Source of the DNA: Allolobophora icterica
Taxonomy: Eukaryota > Annelida > Clitellata > Crassiclitellata > Lumbricidae
Direction of reading: 5' to 3'
Length of the DNA stretch: 64,000 nt
Assembly: GCA_963556255.1 (NCBI GenBank)
Contig: OY744611.1
Coordinates: 2,632,230 to 2,696,229, forward strand
Positions 1-10,189 of the stretch are shown here, one piece after another (position 1 is the stretch's first letter; each line of letters begins with the position of its first letter). The notes beneath the pieces are model-generated. The model was not told the DNA's origin. It saw only the letters and a list, made by a program, of their open reading frames with translations, and searched no databases. Made by a program: the position numbers and the translations under genes.

Positions 1-136
1 TTTGCTAGCCCTACCTGATATTGAGTTACTTGTTCAGGGCAAATACCTTTACTGGTGACCACTTGACTGAAGCTGTACGGTTCTGGGTTGATAGATTCGT
101 CTAATTTGATCCCAGACGAGAGATTCTGCGGTTCTA

Positions 137-427
137 GGACAATCGCTCATAGGACGATCGCTCATAGGACGGTCGCTCATAGGACGATCGCTCATAGGAC
201 GATCGCCCATAGGACGATCACTCATAGGACTATCGCTCATAGGGACGATCGCTCATAGGACGATCGCTCATAGGACGATCGGCCATAGGACGATCACTCA
301 TAGGACTATCGCTCATAGGGACGATCACTCATAGGACTATCGCTCATAGGGACGATCGCTCATAGGGACTATCGCTCATAGGGGCGATCGCTCATAGGGA
401 CTATCGCTCATAGGACTATCGCTCATA
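137..427. repeat. Left inverted arm: 15-bp minisatellite (AGGACGATCGCTCAT)
   Basis: About 19 tandem copies of a 14-17-bp unit with consensus AGGACGATCGCTCAT; variants carry an extra G or read ACTATCGCTCAT. Open frames across it only encode repeated MSDRP-type peptides and are not genes. Confidence 0.9.
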
Positions 428-955
428 TGACCATAGAAAAGTACAGTTATCGATAATACACTGAGACCATAGTTTATGGATCCATTTAATGCGATCGATA
501 AGAAAGAAAGAGCACGTACATGTAAATGCAAATTATACATAAAAACTCTAGAACATTGTTCAATACGCTAAGAAAGGAAACCACTACGCTTAGAAAGCGA
601 ACCACTTAAATACGTAAGAATGTCAGTGTTATCGTAACTTTCCACTCCTTAAGATGTTACTTCATTATTTCTAATATATATGCGAATCAAAGTAGGACGC
701 GAGTAATAAACTTCCAATTAGCTAGCAATTATTAAATAAACCTCCAATTAGCTAGCAATTAGCATCCAATTAGCCAGAAATAATTAACTACACTTCCAAT
801 TGGCTACCAATTATAAAACTTATCAAATATTCCAAATGACTTCACAAATATTTCTGAAATGTCCCTACTTTGATGTGCCTATACTTCAAAACTATCTACT
901 AGTTAATAAGAAGTTAATTGCTCGCGTTCCTACTTTTATGCTTATATGTATGTAT

Positions 956-1258
956 GGTCCGTATGAGCGATAGTCCTATGAGCGATATTCCCTATGAGCG
1001 ATAGTCCCTATGAGCGATCGTCCCTATATATGAGCGATAGTCCCTATGAGCGATCGTCCCTATGAGCGATAGTCCTATGAGTGACCGTCCTATGAGCGAT
1101 CGTCCTTATGAGCGATAGTCCTATGAGCGATTGTCCTATATGGGCGATCGTCCTATGTGCGATCGTCCCTATGGGCGATCGTCCTATGAGCGATTGTCCT
1201 ATGAGCGATCGTCCTATGAGCGATCGTCCTATGAGCGATCGTCCTATGAGTGAAAGTC
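956..1258. repeat. Right inverted arm: same 15-bp minisatellite, opposite orientation
   Basis: Tandem ATGAGCGATCGTCCT units are the reverse complement of the left arm at 137-427, giving a potential stem of roughly 300 bp around the core. Confidence 0.9.
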
Positions 1259-1557
1259 CGTACACCGATTCTGCAACGTTGATAACGAAACAAGGTCTAT
1301 AATTGTGGTTTGATGCTCACAAGGCGCATATGAGATCAGGCCTATGAAGATGGGCGCCCGCCCGTTTGGATAAGGGGCACTTGATCCCTCGGATTGTGAA
1401 TCAAGCTATGTAAAATCAAGGATATTATTAATTTAAAAAAAAATAAGACAGTATGACATTTCGTTTGCTTTCTTGAAAACTTATACAAAGGAGCTCTTGT
1501 ATATCGACGTAGAGACACCAGATCACCAGTTAAACAACATGACATTGCTGATAACAG

Positions 1558-1891
1558 CAGGGCTGTAGTCGAGCGTATACGCGGGTATACAGCGTATACT
1601 TATCTCTAGAGAAATTTGAGAGCGTATACTCATGGCTGTAGACGAGGGTATACTTACCTCTGGGAACGAAAATTTTTCAAAAAAGAGAGGTTTTTAAAGG
1701 TTTTTAGGGCGAATGACTAAAAAAAAAAGGTCATCAACTTTTTCAGAGACAAAATCGTAAAAAGTCTGAAAAATTTTCTGAGAATTGGTGAAAAGTCTGA
1801 AATTTTTCCTAAAAAAAGGTCTTCAAATTTTTTTTACGCCGCTGGTCACCGGTAGCGTATACTCACCTCAAATTTTACCACTACAGCCCTG
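1558..1891. mobile_element. hAT-type MITE, 334 bp
   Basis: The termini CAGGGCTGTAGT and ACTACAGCCCTG are inverted repeats, and the perfect 8-bp duplication GATAACAG flanks the element at 1550-1557 and 1892-1899. These are hAT hallmarks (8-bp TSD, CAGGG start). The interior has several GCGTATACTCACCTC motifs and no ORF. A shorter relative lies at 60413-60586. Confidence 0.85.
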
Positions 1892-1899
1892 GATAACAG

Positions 1900-2857
1900 C
1901 CTGTAGTGATGGCCGGTTTGGCACCACTGACCACATGGGGGGAAAATTTAATTATGATTGTATTTGAAATCTGGTCCGAATAGGTTACGGTGAGTGACTG
2001 AGAGCACAAAGACATGCATAATGAAGCTGCTGGACAGGAGAATATTTTCACATAAGCATATATATATATGTGTGTATGCATGCATATATATATGTACATG
2101 TATATGCATATATATGTACACATATGCATATGCACATAGGCCTATAGACAGTCACATACATGATTACGAGACATCAATAGAGCACACATTTCTGGTGGAA
2201 ATCAATGACTATGCATTCTCCTCCGTCCAAAAAACGAAACAACCTACTTTGTTTTGGGGCCTATCAGCTTTGAGGCCAAATTTCCTAAAATGCAATTGTT
2301 TTTTGTTGTTTGTTTTCATATCTGAATCTGCAAAAATTAAAGATACAATAATTATGTATTATTATGTATCACTAGATGCAAAAATGTTACTTTTTTCAAT
2401 AAATGTCAGCATAGTTAATACATCAGAATTTAAGAAATTCCGTCACTTCAGTATAGTAGGGGGCGCACTGAAAGAACTGCTTGTACTACCCAGACAAAAA
2501 TTGGCAGCAAGCTGGAAATAAAAAAAAAGATACAATAATTATGTATTTAAAAGGTCCCCATGCACCACCTCAACTCTCACCATGGGTGACTTCGTAAGAG
2601 AAATTTGAAGGTATAAAATTATTGCTATTTGAGCGCTGTACCTCTGCTATTTAAAGTCTCTTTACTAGTCTTACCGGTTTCGTATTGGTTTCGTAAATAA
2701 ACTATATAGTTGTTTTCATTGATGCTCTTTCCTCTTCTGGAATGCAACAACTATGAAAGTAAACAATGCAATGATTTTGGGACTCTAAACAGATATAGTG
2801 AATCCCATAATTAGTTTGAAACACCAAAGCGACAAACGTAAGCTATTTTATTTTTAG
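1900..2857. other. Non-coding, with microsatellite and duplicated segment
   Basis: A TA/TG/CA-rich microsatellite spans about 2056-2138. The segment around 2121-2205 recurs at 3765-3778 plus 6145-6220, split there by a transposon. From about 2522 the sequence parallels 20231-20572 upstream of the F-box-like exon of cassette 2. No coding exon is recognised. If cassette 1 has SH3 exons, they lie left of the window. Confidence 0.6.
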
Positions 2858-3044
2858 TTGAATCAACTTTCAATGGAGGTGTTGGATATTGTCTTAGAAA
2901 ACTCGGTTCTGCATTGGATACTGAACTCGTCACCCGACCAGAGAGACGAAGATGTCATCAAATCTTTGGCATCAGTCGACTTCTGTTGGTTTCAACGAAT
3001 AACAAGACAAAGATTTAAGAAAAGAATTTGGCAACGACTCAAAG
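2858..3044 (+). CDS. Cassette 1 exon: F-box-like domain (partial gene)
   Basis: The exon has 187 nt, phase 0 in and phase 1 out. It follows the acceptor TATTTTTAG, and the reading ends in LK plus one base before GTTGAT. It encodes 62 residues beginning NQLSMEVLDIVLEN, with SLASV near residue 40 and a basic end (RQRFKKRIW). The pattern (L-P/S-x-E-x-LDIIL, then a second helix SL.SV..C..RI) resembles an F-box, which would dock Skp1 for ubiquitin ligation; this is a family-level resemblance, not proof. Close copies are at 20573-20759 and 33147-33333. The donor GTTGAT is weak: unspliced, the frame stops two codons later (LKG stop). The upstream SH3 exons of this cassette are outside the window. 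Confidence 0.62.
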
Positions 3045-3119
3045 GTTGATTGGTTTTCTAGTATTTTGTTTTCTACCTAGAATTATCACCATTGTTGGTC
3101 ATCCAACAAGAAATACAAG

Positions 3120-3350
3120 TCACGAGTTTAATTGATATTCATGGGGACGGGATAGAGTAATGGTAACACTCATGGTCAGTAGAGCATTAGATCGCGGTTC
3201 GATACCCGTAACCCCTCTAGGGCGGCGCCTTGCATGGCTGCCTCCATGTGTTTAATTAAAATCTTGCTTGTATTTTCATGTTTCAATTTAATCTTCCTTC
3301 GTACTTGTCAGTTTGATTTAATAAAGAATATTATTATTATTTATTAAAAA
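3120..3350 (+). mobile_element. tRNA-derived SINE with (ATT)n tail
   Basis: A B-box match GGTTCGATACC near 3196 follows an A-box-like TAGAGTAATGG near 3154. The tRNA-like head passes into a body and ends in AATAAAGAATATTATT. The second copy is at 20838-21060. Pol III internal promoters plus a simple-repeat tail are typical of tRNA-derived SINEs. It sits just downstream of the F-box-like exon in both duplicates, so it predates that duplication. Confidence 0.7.
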
Positions 3351-3710
3351 TATAGTATTTTTCTCAATCACATATATTCCGAATCTAGGGCCGGATTATT
3401 GGTTCTTGGGACCATAGGCACCCTTCCTCACCCCACTGTCGTAGGTGGATTAGTGGCGTGTCAAGACTCCAGGTAGGGTGCATAACGAAGATCAAGCCGC
3501 CAAAGGTTTTCCGTACACTAATCTCCTAATATAATAGAGCTCGTTGGATGTCAAACTAGAAAGTAAACGCACAACGGACATAAACGCTGCGTCGAATAGG
3601 TTAATTGATTCTGCGGTCCTCCATACAGCAGCAAAGCTCGTCTATTGGGCATACAGCCTGCTAAAACTGTAGAACTTTCACTCCACCCTAATATGCATAT
3701 ATATATATAC

Positions 3711-3756
<46 letters not shown>

Positions 3757-3778
3757 ACCCATATATGCATATGCACAT
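3351..3778. other. Non-coding, with TA microsatellite
   Basis: The part to about 3680 parallels 21240-21520 of the second unit. A TA/CA microsatellite covers about 3689-3770. No gene seen. Confidence 0.5.
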
Positions 3779-6144
3779 TAGGGTGCATCGAAAAAAAAAT
3801 TTTTTGAAAACAATATTCTAATAGTTACCGATAGTTGCCTTTTATACTGCGTAGTTAGCATGCAAATTTTGAGATTTTTTGGATAAGTCCTTGAGGTGCC
3901 CCAACGACACTCAAATTTTCATGATTTGAAGGCTCCCGAGCACTGCAGAAAACGTAATTTGTTGTAGGGCAAACTAATTTTGTGCATAGCTTTAAAGAGT
4001 TCTGTTGATCTTTTAGTAGGTATGTAGCATGGGCGGCTATCCAGAGGGTCGAGGGGGACAAGACCCCACCTTTAACAGTGGGGGACACACCATGCATTGG
4101 CCCCCCTCCCCAAAATTTTGAAGAAACACCAAAAAAGGTAAAATAATGTTATCGCGACTGAGCGCGACAATTTTTTACTTCTTTTTTAACCAGAACAATT
4201 AAAAACTTTTTTGACCAGATAATTTCAAAGTGTCCCCCACCTGTCAAACAAGATCGCCGCCACTGGTAGGTACAATACATTCGAGTTCCTAAAGATGAGA
4301 AGGAGTTTCTAACTGACCAGAGAACAGTAAGGTTGATGTGTATCAGCAATGTCGACAAACTTGCAACAAATAAGCCTGTTGACAAGCAGAAAAGAAAAGC
4401 TGAGCAAGTTCGACGGGTCGAAATATATTGCATCATTATGTGGTGGAAGGTAGTGGATGTTAGTGATGACTCAGTAGACGATTCTGAATCTAATTTCGAT
4501 ACCAGCAGGTCAAACACTTGTAATCGACCAGAAGATTAAACTAAAGATCGTACTGTTCAATTTAGTAGTAATCAACTTGTGATGAACCTGCATCGAACGT
4601 TATAGTCAAGAGACTTTCGAAGTAGACTACCAACATTTAACTTAAGCCTATTATCGTTTTGGTGTCCCAGACAGAGCAGCTGCTGAGATAACACCAGATT
4701 TCGGTGTTAAATGTAATGCTGATTTGTCAAATGTTATCGACCAAAATAAAATTCGAAGTGAACGATGAAATTAACGCAACGAGCTGGAAGACTTGAACAA
4801 CGTAGGTGATTTACTCGTTTATTTTTGATGGTCGAAAGATAAAACTATAGTACAGAATGTCAAGGAAGGAAATAAGTATACTACCGGCGAGCTGTTACCG
4901 AGGAAAACTTATCGTTGCTGAATGAATGAACCAGGATCGACTTACGTCGGACATATCACCCACGACTAGATCAGCCTTGCAAAATTGTTAACCACATCGG
5001 AGCATATATATACTTTCACAGTTTCACTACATACATCGCCAGCATTTGAAGCTCTACTGATGGTTTGCAACTGCCAATGTACAATTGCAATATTCTATTT
5101 GCAGCTGACAACCACCGCAAGTGATTCAATGTTCCATGGTCTTTTTCTAGATTAATTCAACGAGCACTTGCCTCTAACGACAATACTGCCGGTCACTACT
5201 TAGGTCAGTTAAAGTTTCAGGTGGAAAATCCGATTCAATTTGATCAAAGAGCACTACTGGTAACTGTTTACACGTTAATAAACCATCGCCAATTGGTCCA
5301 GAGAAAGGACGAGGACCGCTTGTTGCTCCATGATAACTGATGGCTGTAAGAAAATTTGAAAGCTGGGAATGCGTCATATCCTGAAAGCTAGGAAACTATA
5401 CGGTCTGGAATTCGAAATTCGTTGTTCCTGTGCTAAAGTTTGATGCCTCTGATGCCTCTGAACTCATTTTCTGGCAAATATGCGTAGCAGAACACCACTA
5501 ACATTGAGGTATCTGATATAGACATGATGCAATTTGTAGCGACGCACCCAGCACAAAAGTTCGACTTTCCTAGATTCCCATGCCAATCATAGGCAGTGGA
5601 GCGTTATGTTAAGGTAGGGAATGAGGCTTGCAGCTGCAGTCTGCGGCATCAAAGGTAGGAACGGTTTCATAAGAACAAGATTGGAATCCGGGCGAATAAT
5701 GCCGACTTTTAACAATAAGAAAGAATATCGCGTAGCATGACTACTTAGGCCTAAGCTTACTTGCATTAATGGGATAAGACTACTACTGTAGTTTACCGTT
5801 ACTGTAGTTTAGTCTCAACTCACTGTTTCATCATTGGTGTAATGGACATAATGATGGTATAATATACCTAATATGTTTTACCAATATTGCATTCTACTTC
5901 TCATCAGATTCAAGCTGTAGAAGCTGTTTTTTCTGGACATTAGGCCTACTCCTTGCATTACTTGGGCAAACATTATTGTGCGTCTAATATCAAAACTTCA
6001 AGGTCATTGGGGCACCTCAAGGTCATGTGCTAAATTGATGAAATTGCACCAGAATACTGCTGACATCAAATGGCAACTACTTTGCACTATTAGAAATAAA
6101 AATGAGAAAAATTTTTTTTCTCCCATTATGATCGATGCACCCTA
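3779..6144. mobile_element. DNA transposon, TAGGGTG termini, 8-bp TSD (element 1)
   Basis: Perfect 12-bp inverted termini TAGGGTGCATCG/CGATGCACCCTA are flanked by the perfect 8-bp duplication ATGCACAT (3771-3778 and 6145-6152). The empty site is visible at about 2126-2133, where ATGCACAT occurs once in otherwise the same sequence. The termini fit the hAT consensus YARNG. The interior has only short broken ORFs (for example about 60 codons at 4333-4539), so no active transposase is recognised. GAGGTGCCCCAA near 3890 and its inverse near 6010 show that the inverted homology extends over 100 bp inward. Confidence 0.8.
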
Positions 6145-6960
6145 ATGCACATAGGCCTATAGACAGTCACATACATGATTACGAGACATCAATAGAGCAC
6201 ACATTTCTGGTGGAAATAGCGCATTTCTTGTTCCTTTTCACTTGGGTGTTAAACACAGCAAAAGTTATAGTCCAGGCAATCTAGCTCAAATATCCATTGA
6301 ACCTGGGCAAAAATTGCTTTAGAAGCTTTCAAACGGGTTCCTGACCAGACAAAATTGCTGAATAGCATATCCAAAATCGCACAAAATCGGAATAGGGGAA
6401 CACCCCAAAAATGAATTTCAAAATGGTGGATTGGGGTTTTTCTAAGAAATACCGATAATAATACAAATAGTTTGCAATTAGACCTGGGCAAAATTCCTTC
6501 AGACGTTTTTCTAAACTGCTTCCTGTCAAGAAAACATTGCTGAATAACATATCCAAAATTTGACAAAATCGGACACCCCAAAATGGTCAAACCAATATCA
6601 CCGCCGTCGATCATATTGGAAAATTAACCTTTTGTGTTTTTTAGAGTATATGCACTTGCAATACCTCTAACGTGACTGATTTCGGTATGTAGAATTCATG
6701 TCTTATATTGTTATCACCATTTCAGGTCATCTTCACCTTGAAAGGTCATGGTCAAGGTCATTTTGGCAGATTGGAAAATTCCCTTTTTTGGTTTTTAGAG
6801 TTTATGCACATGTAATACCTCTAATGTTACTCATTTCGGTATGTAGAATTCATTTCTGATATTGTTTCCGCCATTCGAGGTCATCTTCACCTTCAAAGGT
6901 GATGGTGAAGGTCATTTTGAGAGATTTGGAAAGTACACCTTGTTTGTTTTTGTTTTTGGA
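6145..6960. repeat. Tandem about 182-bp repeats followed by AGGTCA-rich repeats
   Basis: Two copies of a unit beginning ACCTGGGCAAAA (near 6300 and 6482) share a block around TTGCTGAATAACATATCC. From about 6715 two copies of a roughly 165-bp unit carry CTTCACCTTGAAAGGTCA. The same series, with three copies of the first unit, is at 21600-22270. No gene seen. Confidence 0.7.
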
Positions 6961-7530
6961 GTATATGCTTCTTGACTTTGCTCTGCTCTCTCAAAGATTT
7001 CCGCTTTTCACTTTCTCGTCTAGCGTTCACGATCTAGGAGTGACCCTCTTACCTTTTCTGAACACATTTCCAAACTCACCCGCACTTCCCACTTTCACCT
7101 AAGGCGCCTTAGGGCTATCCGTTTCATCTCCAATTTTCACTTGGATTGCTCATGCATTTGTCTGCTCTAGACTTGACTACTGCAATTCCCTCCTCATTGG
7201 TCTTCCGAAGGTCCGCCTTGCTCCTATTCAGTCCGTTCTCAATGCCGCTGCTAGACTAATTGCCCGTCTTCCTCGATTCTCTCATATCACCACCTTTATG
7301 GCAGAAGAACTACACTGGATCCCGCTTTCAGCACGCATCCAATTAAAGGTCCTCATCCTTGTCTCTAAGGCTCAACTTGGTTTTGCTCCGAAATATTTAT
7401 GTGACTTAATTCATTGCCCTCACTCTGCTGCTTCTCTAGAACTACACTCACGAGACAGTACTACGTTTGCATATAAAGTACGATCAACTGGACTCTTGGT
7501 GGCTGCTCCAGTGCTTCAAAATTGACTGCT
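6961..7530 (+). pseudogene. LINE 3' fragment (reverse transcriptase C-terminus)
   Basis: Broken plus-strand frames give peptides typical of the tail of CR1/L2-like LINE ORF2: LDYCNSLLIGLPK near 7170, NAAARLIARLPR near 7240, and LHWIPLSARIQ at about 7310. The end near 7500 lacks the usual final motifs. It is a degenerate insertion in the cassette-1 intron between F-box-like and CARD exons. Confidence 0.7.
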
Positions 7531-7708
7531 CATTTCTGTGCGTTCTGTCAATTCTTTAATATCGCAAAGGTTTATACTAAGGCAGGTGGTTCTGCGTTGT
7601 TTCAGTTTGTCTTTTCGATGGCGGTTTATTCAGTGCTGCTTACAGGCTCGTTATTTCCTGCATTCCATGGCTTTTCCACATTTAATATAGCATTTCTTCG
7701 ATAATTTT

Positions 7709-8990
7709 TCGGCTTCGATTTTAGGAATCTCGTTCCGTATCGCTTCACACTTCTACGCTGTACACCCGTCAGTAAATGTCTACTATTGGTTTATTCAAAA
7801 GCCTGCCTCGCTGAACTTCTACAGTATCTCGATGCTGCATGTTTCGTGTACTGATCAGCAGCGCTGCTCAACTTGGTCGTTTGGATTACGACCTTCGCGG
7901 ACGCGGCAAAAGATACTATTCAACGCTCAGATCTGGTGTCCGGCAAGATGTCGCCTAGTTCGCTGCTCTTTCTTCGATACAACGTCCGCTAAATTTGGGG
8001 TTCCCCAAGTGTCTGTGCTTGATCCACATCTGTATATATCTTGTTCACTGTAGACATGCCATCCCTCTTTATTAAACACTCGGCGACTGGTCACTTCTAT
8101 GCTGACGATGTTCAGGCTTTTGTTCAGGACCTTCCCACCCAGAAATATTTCCTTACTCAATCTATTGGCGCTCTTTCTCGGGAACTGTCCTCTAAGCGTC
8201 TTTCTTTAAACTCATCCAAGACTCAGTTGATCTGGTTTGACACCCAACAGCAACTTTTCAAACTCGTTTCACTCTGCTAGCTGGACGTTTTCATTCATTC
8301 ATAGTGATCGTCACCTGGGAGTCATTCTTCATGACGCTCTCTGCTTCCCTGACCCGGGCCAGCTACTATCACCTGAGGTCGGTCCGAGTTATTTGACGAT
8401 CTGTCTCCTCTCCAGTGTTCACTTCCGTTGTTCATGCTTTCACTGTGCGTGTATTGATTACTGCAACTCTCTACCTGTTGGCCGCCTCTCTCCTCTTCAA
8501 TTACTAACTTCATCTGCGCATCTGAGTCACTGCTCCCATATCTCCACCGATATTTCTTGAACACCTTCACTGGCTTCCCCTACCTCCTCTCATTCAGTTC
8601 ACAATTCTCTTTTTTATTTACAGAGCGTTCTTGGGTCAAGCCATAACCTATTTTGTGACTCTATTCGTCGGCCCATCTCGGCTGCTTCATTTCGTCCTCT
8701 CCGGTCATCGGGTGGGCTTGACCTCTTTGGTCCTCGGTCTTAGACGGCCATGGCTCAGAATCATGCTTTTGCCTGCATTGGTTCCTCGCTATAGAACGAT
8801 CTCCCCGTGCAACGTATTCTACGATCCTCACTGGGGTATAGTTGCTTCTATCTGCTGCCAAATCTTTTCACTCGGGGCTCCTCACACAGAGAGCGCCTCT
8901 GATTATGTCGTAATGAGAGAGGCGCTTTAACAACCTATAAATGCAATAAAATGTAATAGGCCTAATATAATAAACCATGGATCTTTTTCA
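7709..8990 (+). pseudogene. LINE fragment with YADD-region remnants
   Basis: The reading shows GVPQVSVLDPHLY (RT motif with PQG degraded to PQV), FYADDVQAF near 8097 and LSLNSSKTQLIWF near 8200. Further on come IDYCNSLPVGRL and a HLHWLPLP-like end in another frame. Stops and frameshifts make it non-functional. The 3' end is A-rich (AATAAAATGTAATA). A copy lacking about 0.45 kb of the middle is at 23882-24690. Confidence 0.72.
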
Positions 8991-9221
8991 ACCCCATTCG
9001 CATCTGTTCATCTAATGTGTGTAACAGAATAATGCGGTTTCACCGTTATATGAGTCAGCATCTTAGAACCTTTTCCTTGGAAAAAGAGAACATTGACTGT
9101 GGCTTTACATCTGAATCAAATTCGTCACCTCTCAGCAGGCGCCGAGATTTCTATTTACTTCGGGCAAAAATGTTTTCCTGCTACGTTGTTGTAACAAAGC
9201 GAGTTTGGTTGTTTTTTTTAG

Positions 9222-9533
9222 ATTTCTATGGAAAAACCAAAAAAGGATATGCAATGAGAAGAAACAAGAAAAATTATCTCTTAGAAAATATTCAACCGAA
9301 TGACGAGTTCATTGCTTCTCTGTTGTCTCTAAACTGCATCACACAAAAGCAAAGTCGCTCCATTCAACGACAACGTTCAAATTGCAACGAAAGCCTGACG
9401 AAAGAACAACGACAACGTTCAAAAGAAGATAAGAATTCCGAGCTTTTGCACCTCATCAGATCTTTCGACGATATAAAGTTTTCAAATTTTGTTGTATGTC
9501 TGTTCGTGGCATGGATCATGAAAAACGGAGAAG
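9222..9533 (+). CDS. Cassette 1 exon: CARD-like death-fold domain
   Basis: The exon is 312 nt, entered in phase 1 (two bases complete the codon left by the F-box-like exon) and left in phase 1. It follows GTTTTTTTTAG. It starts FYGKTKK and continues with YLLENIQPNDEFIASLLSLN, then ITQKQSRSIQRQ, LLHLIRSFDD and KFSNFVVCL, an order of hydrophobic helices matching CARD domains, which mediate homotypic binding in apoptotic and inflammatory complexes. Compared with CARD 3 (48455-48742) it has a 14-residue insertion around a duplicated QRQRS block and loses six residues in the last helix, so the fold may be compromised. The donor GTTTAC is weak. Unspliced, the frame runs 20 codons further to a stop. 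Confidence 0.68.
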
Positions 9534-9875
9534 GTTTACAGTCAAAATTTTATTTGAAGACTTATAACTTGGTGCATACTTGGAATACTAAATAAAATGG
9601 AATTACATGAAGATCGTTCCGAGACATTTTATATATTATTAAATATTTTTATAATCAAGATAACAATAAAATCGAGGCAGTTATCATTGTAACAAACCGA
9701 ATTGGATGGCACTGCTTTGTCATTGTGAGCAGAAGAACTCTCATTTGTGTCACTTTCATCAGTCACGTTCGATGTTGTTTTCTACAGTATCATGGAGCAT
9801 GTGACCTTCACTTCCGGGGATTTCAATCCAACAGAATTTGAACTTTGGATGATAAACTGCTGCTCTGGAGAATTC
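9534..9875. other. Intron/spacer, no feature
   Basis: AT-rich sequence between the CARD exon and the minisatellite transposon, repeated at 26152-26492. Nothing else seen. Confidence 0.5.
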
Positions 9876-10172
9876 GGGATACGGAAATTTGGCCCCCGGA
9901 AGAATCGCCCCCGGAAGATTCGCCCCCGGAAGATTCGACCTCGGAAGCCGGATTAGCGATACAAATGTAAATAAGACTAGAAGCGGGATCTATGATGAAA
10001 ATACAACGAAGACTAGAAGCTGGATTAGCGATGAAAATGTAAATAAGGCTAGAAGCTGGATTAGCGATGAAAATCTTCCGGGGGCGAAACTTCCGGGGGC
10101 GAAATGTCGGGGCGAAATGTCGGGGCGAATCTTCCGGGGGCGAATCTTCCGGGGGCGAAAGGTCCTAGTACC
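9876..10172. mobile_element. Short transposon with 15-bp minisatellite inverted termini, copy A
   Basis: GGAGAATTC flanks both ends (9867-9875 and 10173-10181). The left end is GGGATACGG; the right end read on the minus strand is GGTACTAGGACC. Inside, three CGCCCCCGGAAGATT units on the left face about six inverted units on the right (10072-10160). The centre carries tandem copies of a roughly 42-bp unit with AGAAGCTGGATTAGCGATG. The plan matches the element at 130-1266. Long ORFs across it (for example on the plus strand at 9889-10461) are accidental. Confidence 0.75.
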
Positions 10173-10189
10173 GGAGAATTCACTGTCTC

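Larger units (their letters stand above)
130..1266. mobile_element. Non-autonomous DNA transposon with minisatellite inverted termini
   Basis: The 8-bp direct repeat GATTCTGC occurs immediately outside both ends (122-129 and 1267-1274), as expected for a target-site duplication. The ends begin GGTTCTAGGAC on the left and, read on the minus strand, GGTGTACGGAC on the right, and then pass into oppositely oriented arrays of a 15-bp repeat. The roughly 520-bp core has no coding potential and carries several copies of CCAATTAGCTAGCAATTA near 709-815. A second element with the same plan lies at 9876-10172. Terminal or subterminal tandem repeats with 8-9-bp duplications are known in the Zisupton/KDZ group, but assignment there is inference. 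The boundaries rest on the duplication and are good. Confidence 0.75.

Noticed and set aside
49..240. MSDRP-repeat ORFs (also 1044-1302) as a repeat protein or CRISPR-like array
   Set aside because: The 15-bp units are contiguous without spacers and sit in the inverted arms of a TSD-flanked transposon.
3196..3206. A functional tRNA gene
   Set aside because: Only A- and B-box-like motifs are present; the cloverleaf cannot be completed and the sequence continues into a SINE body.
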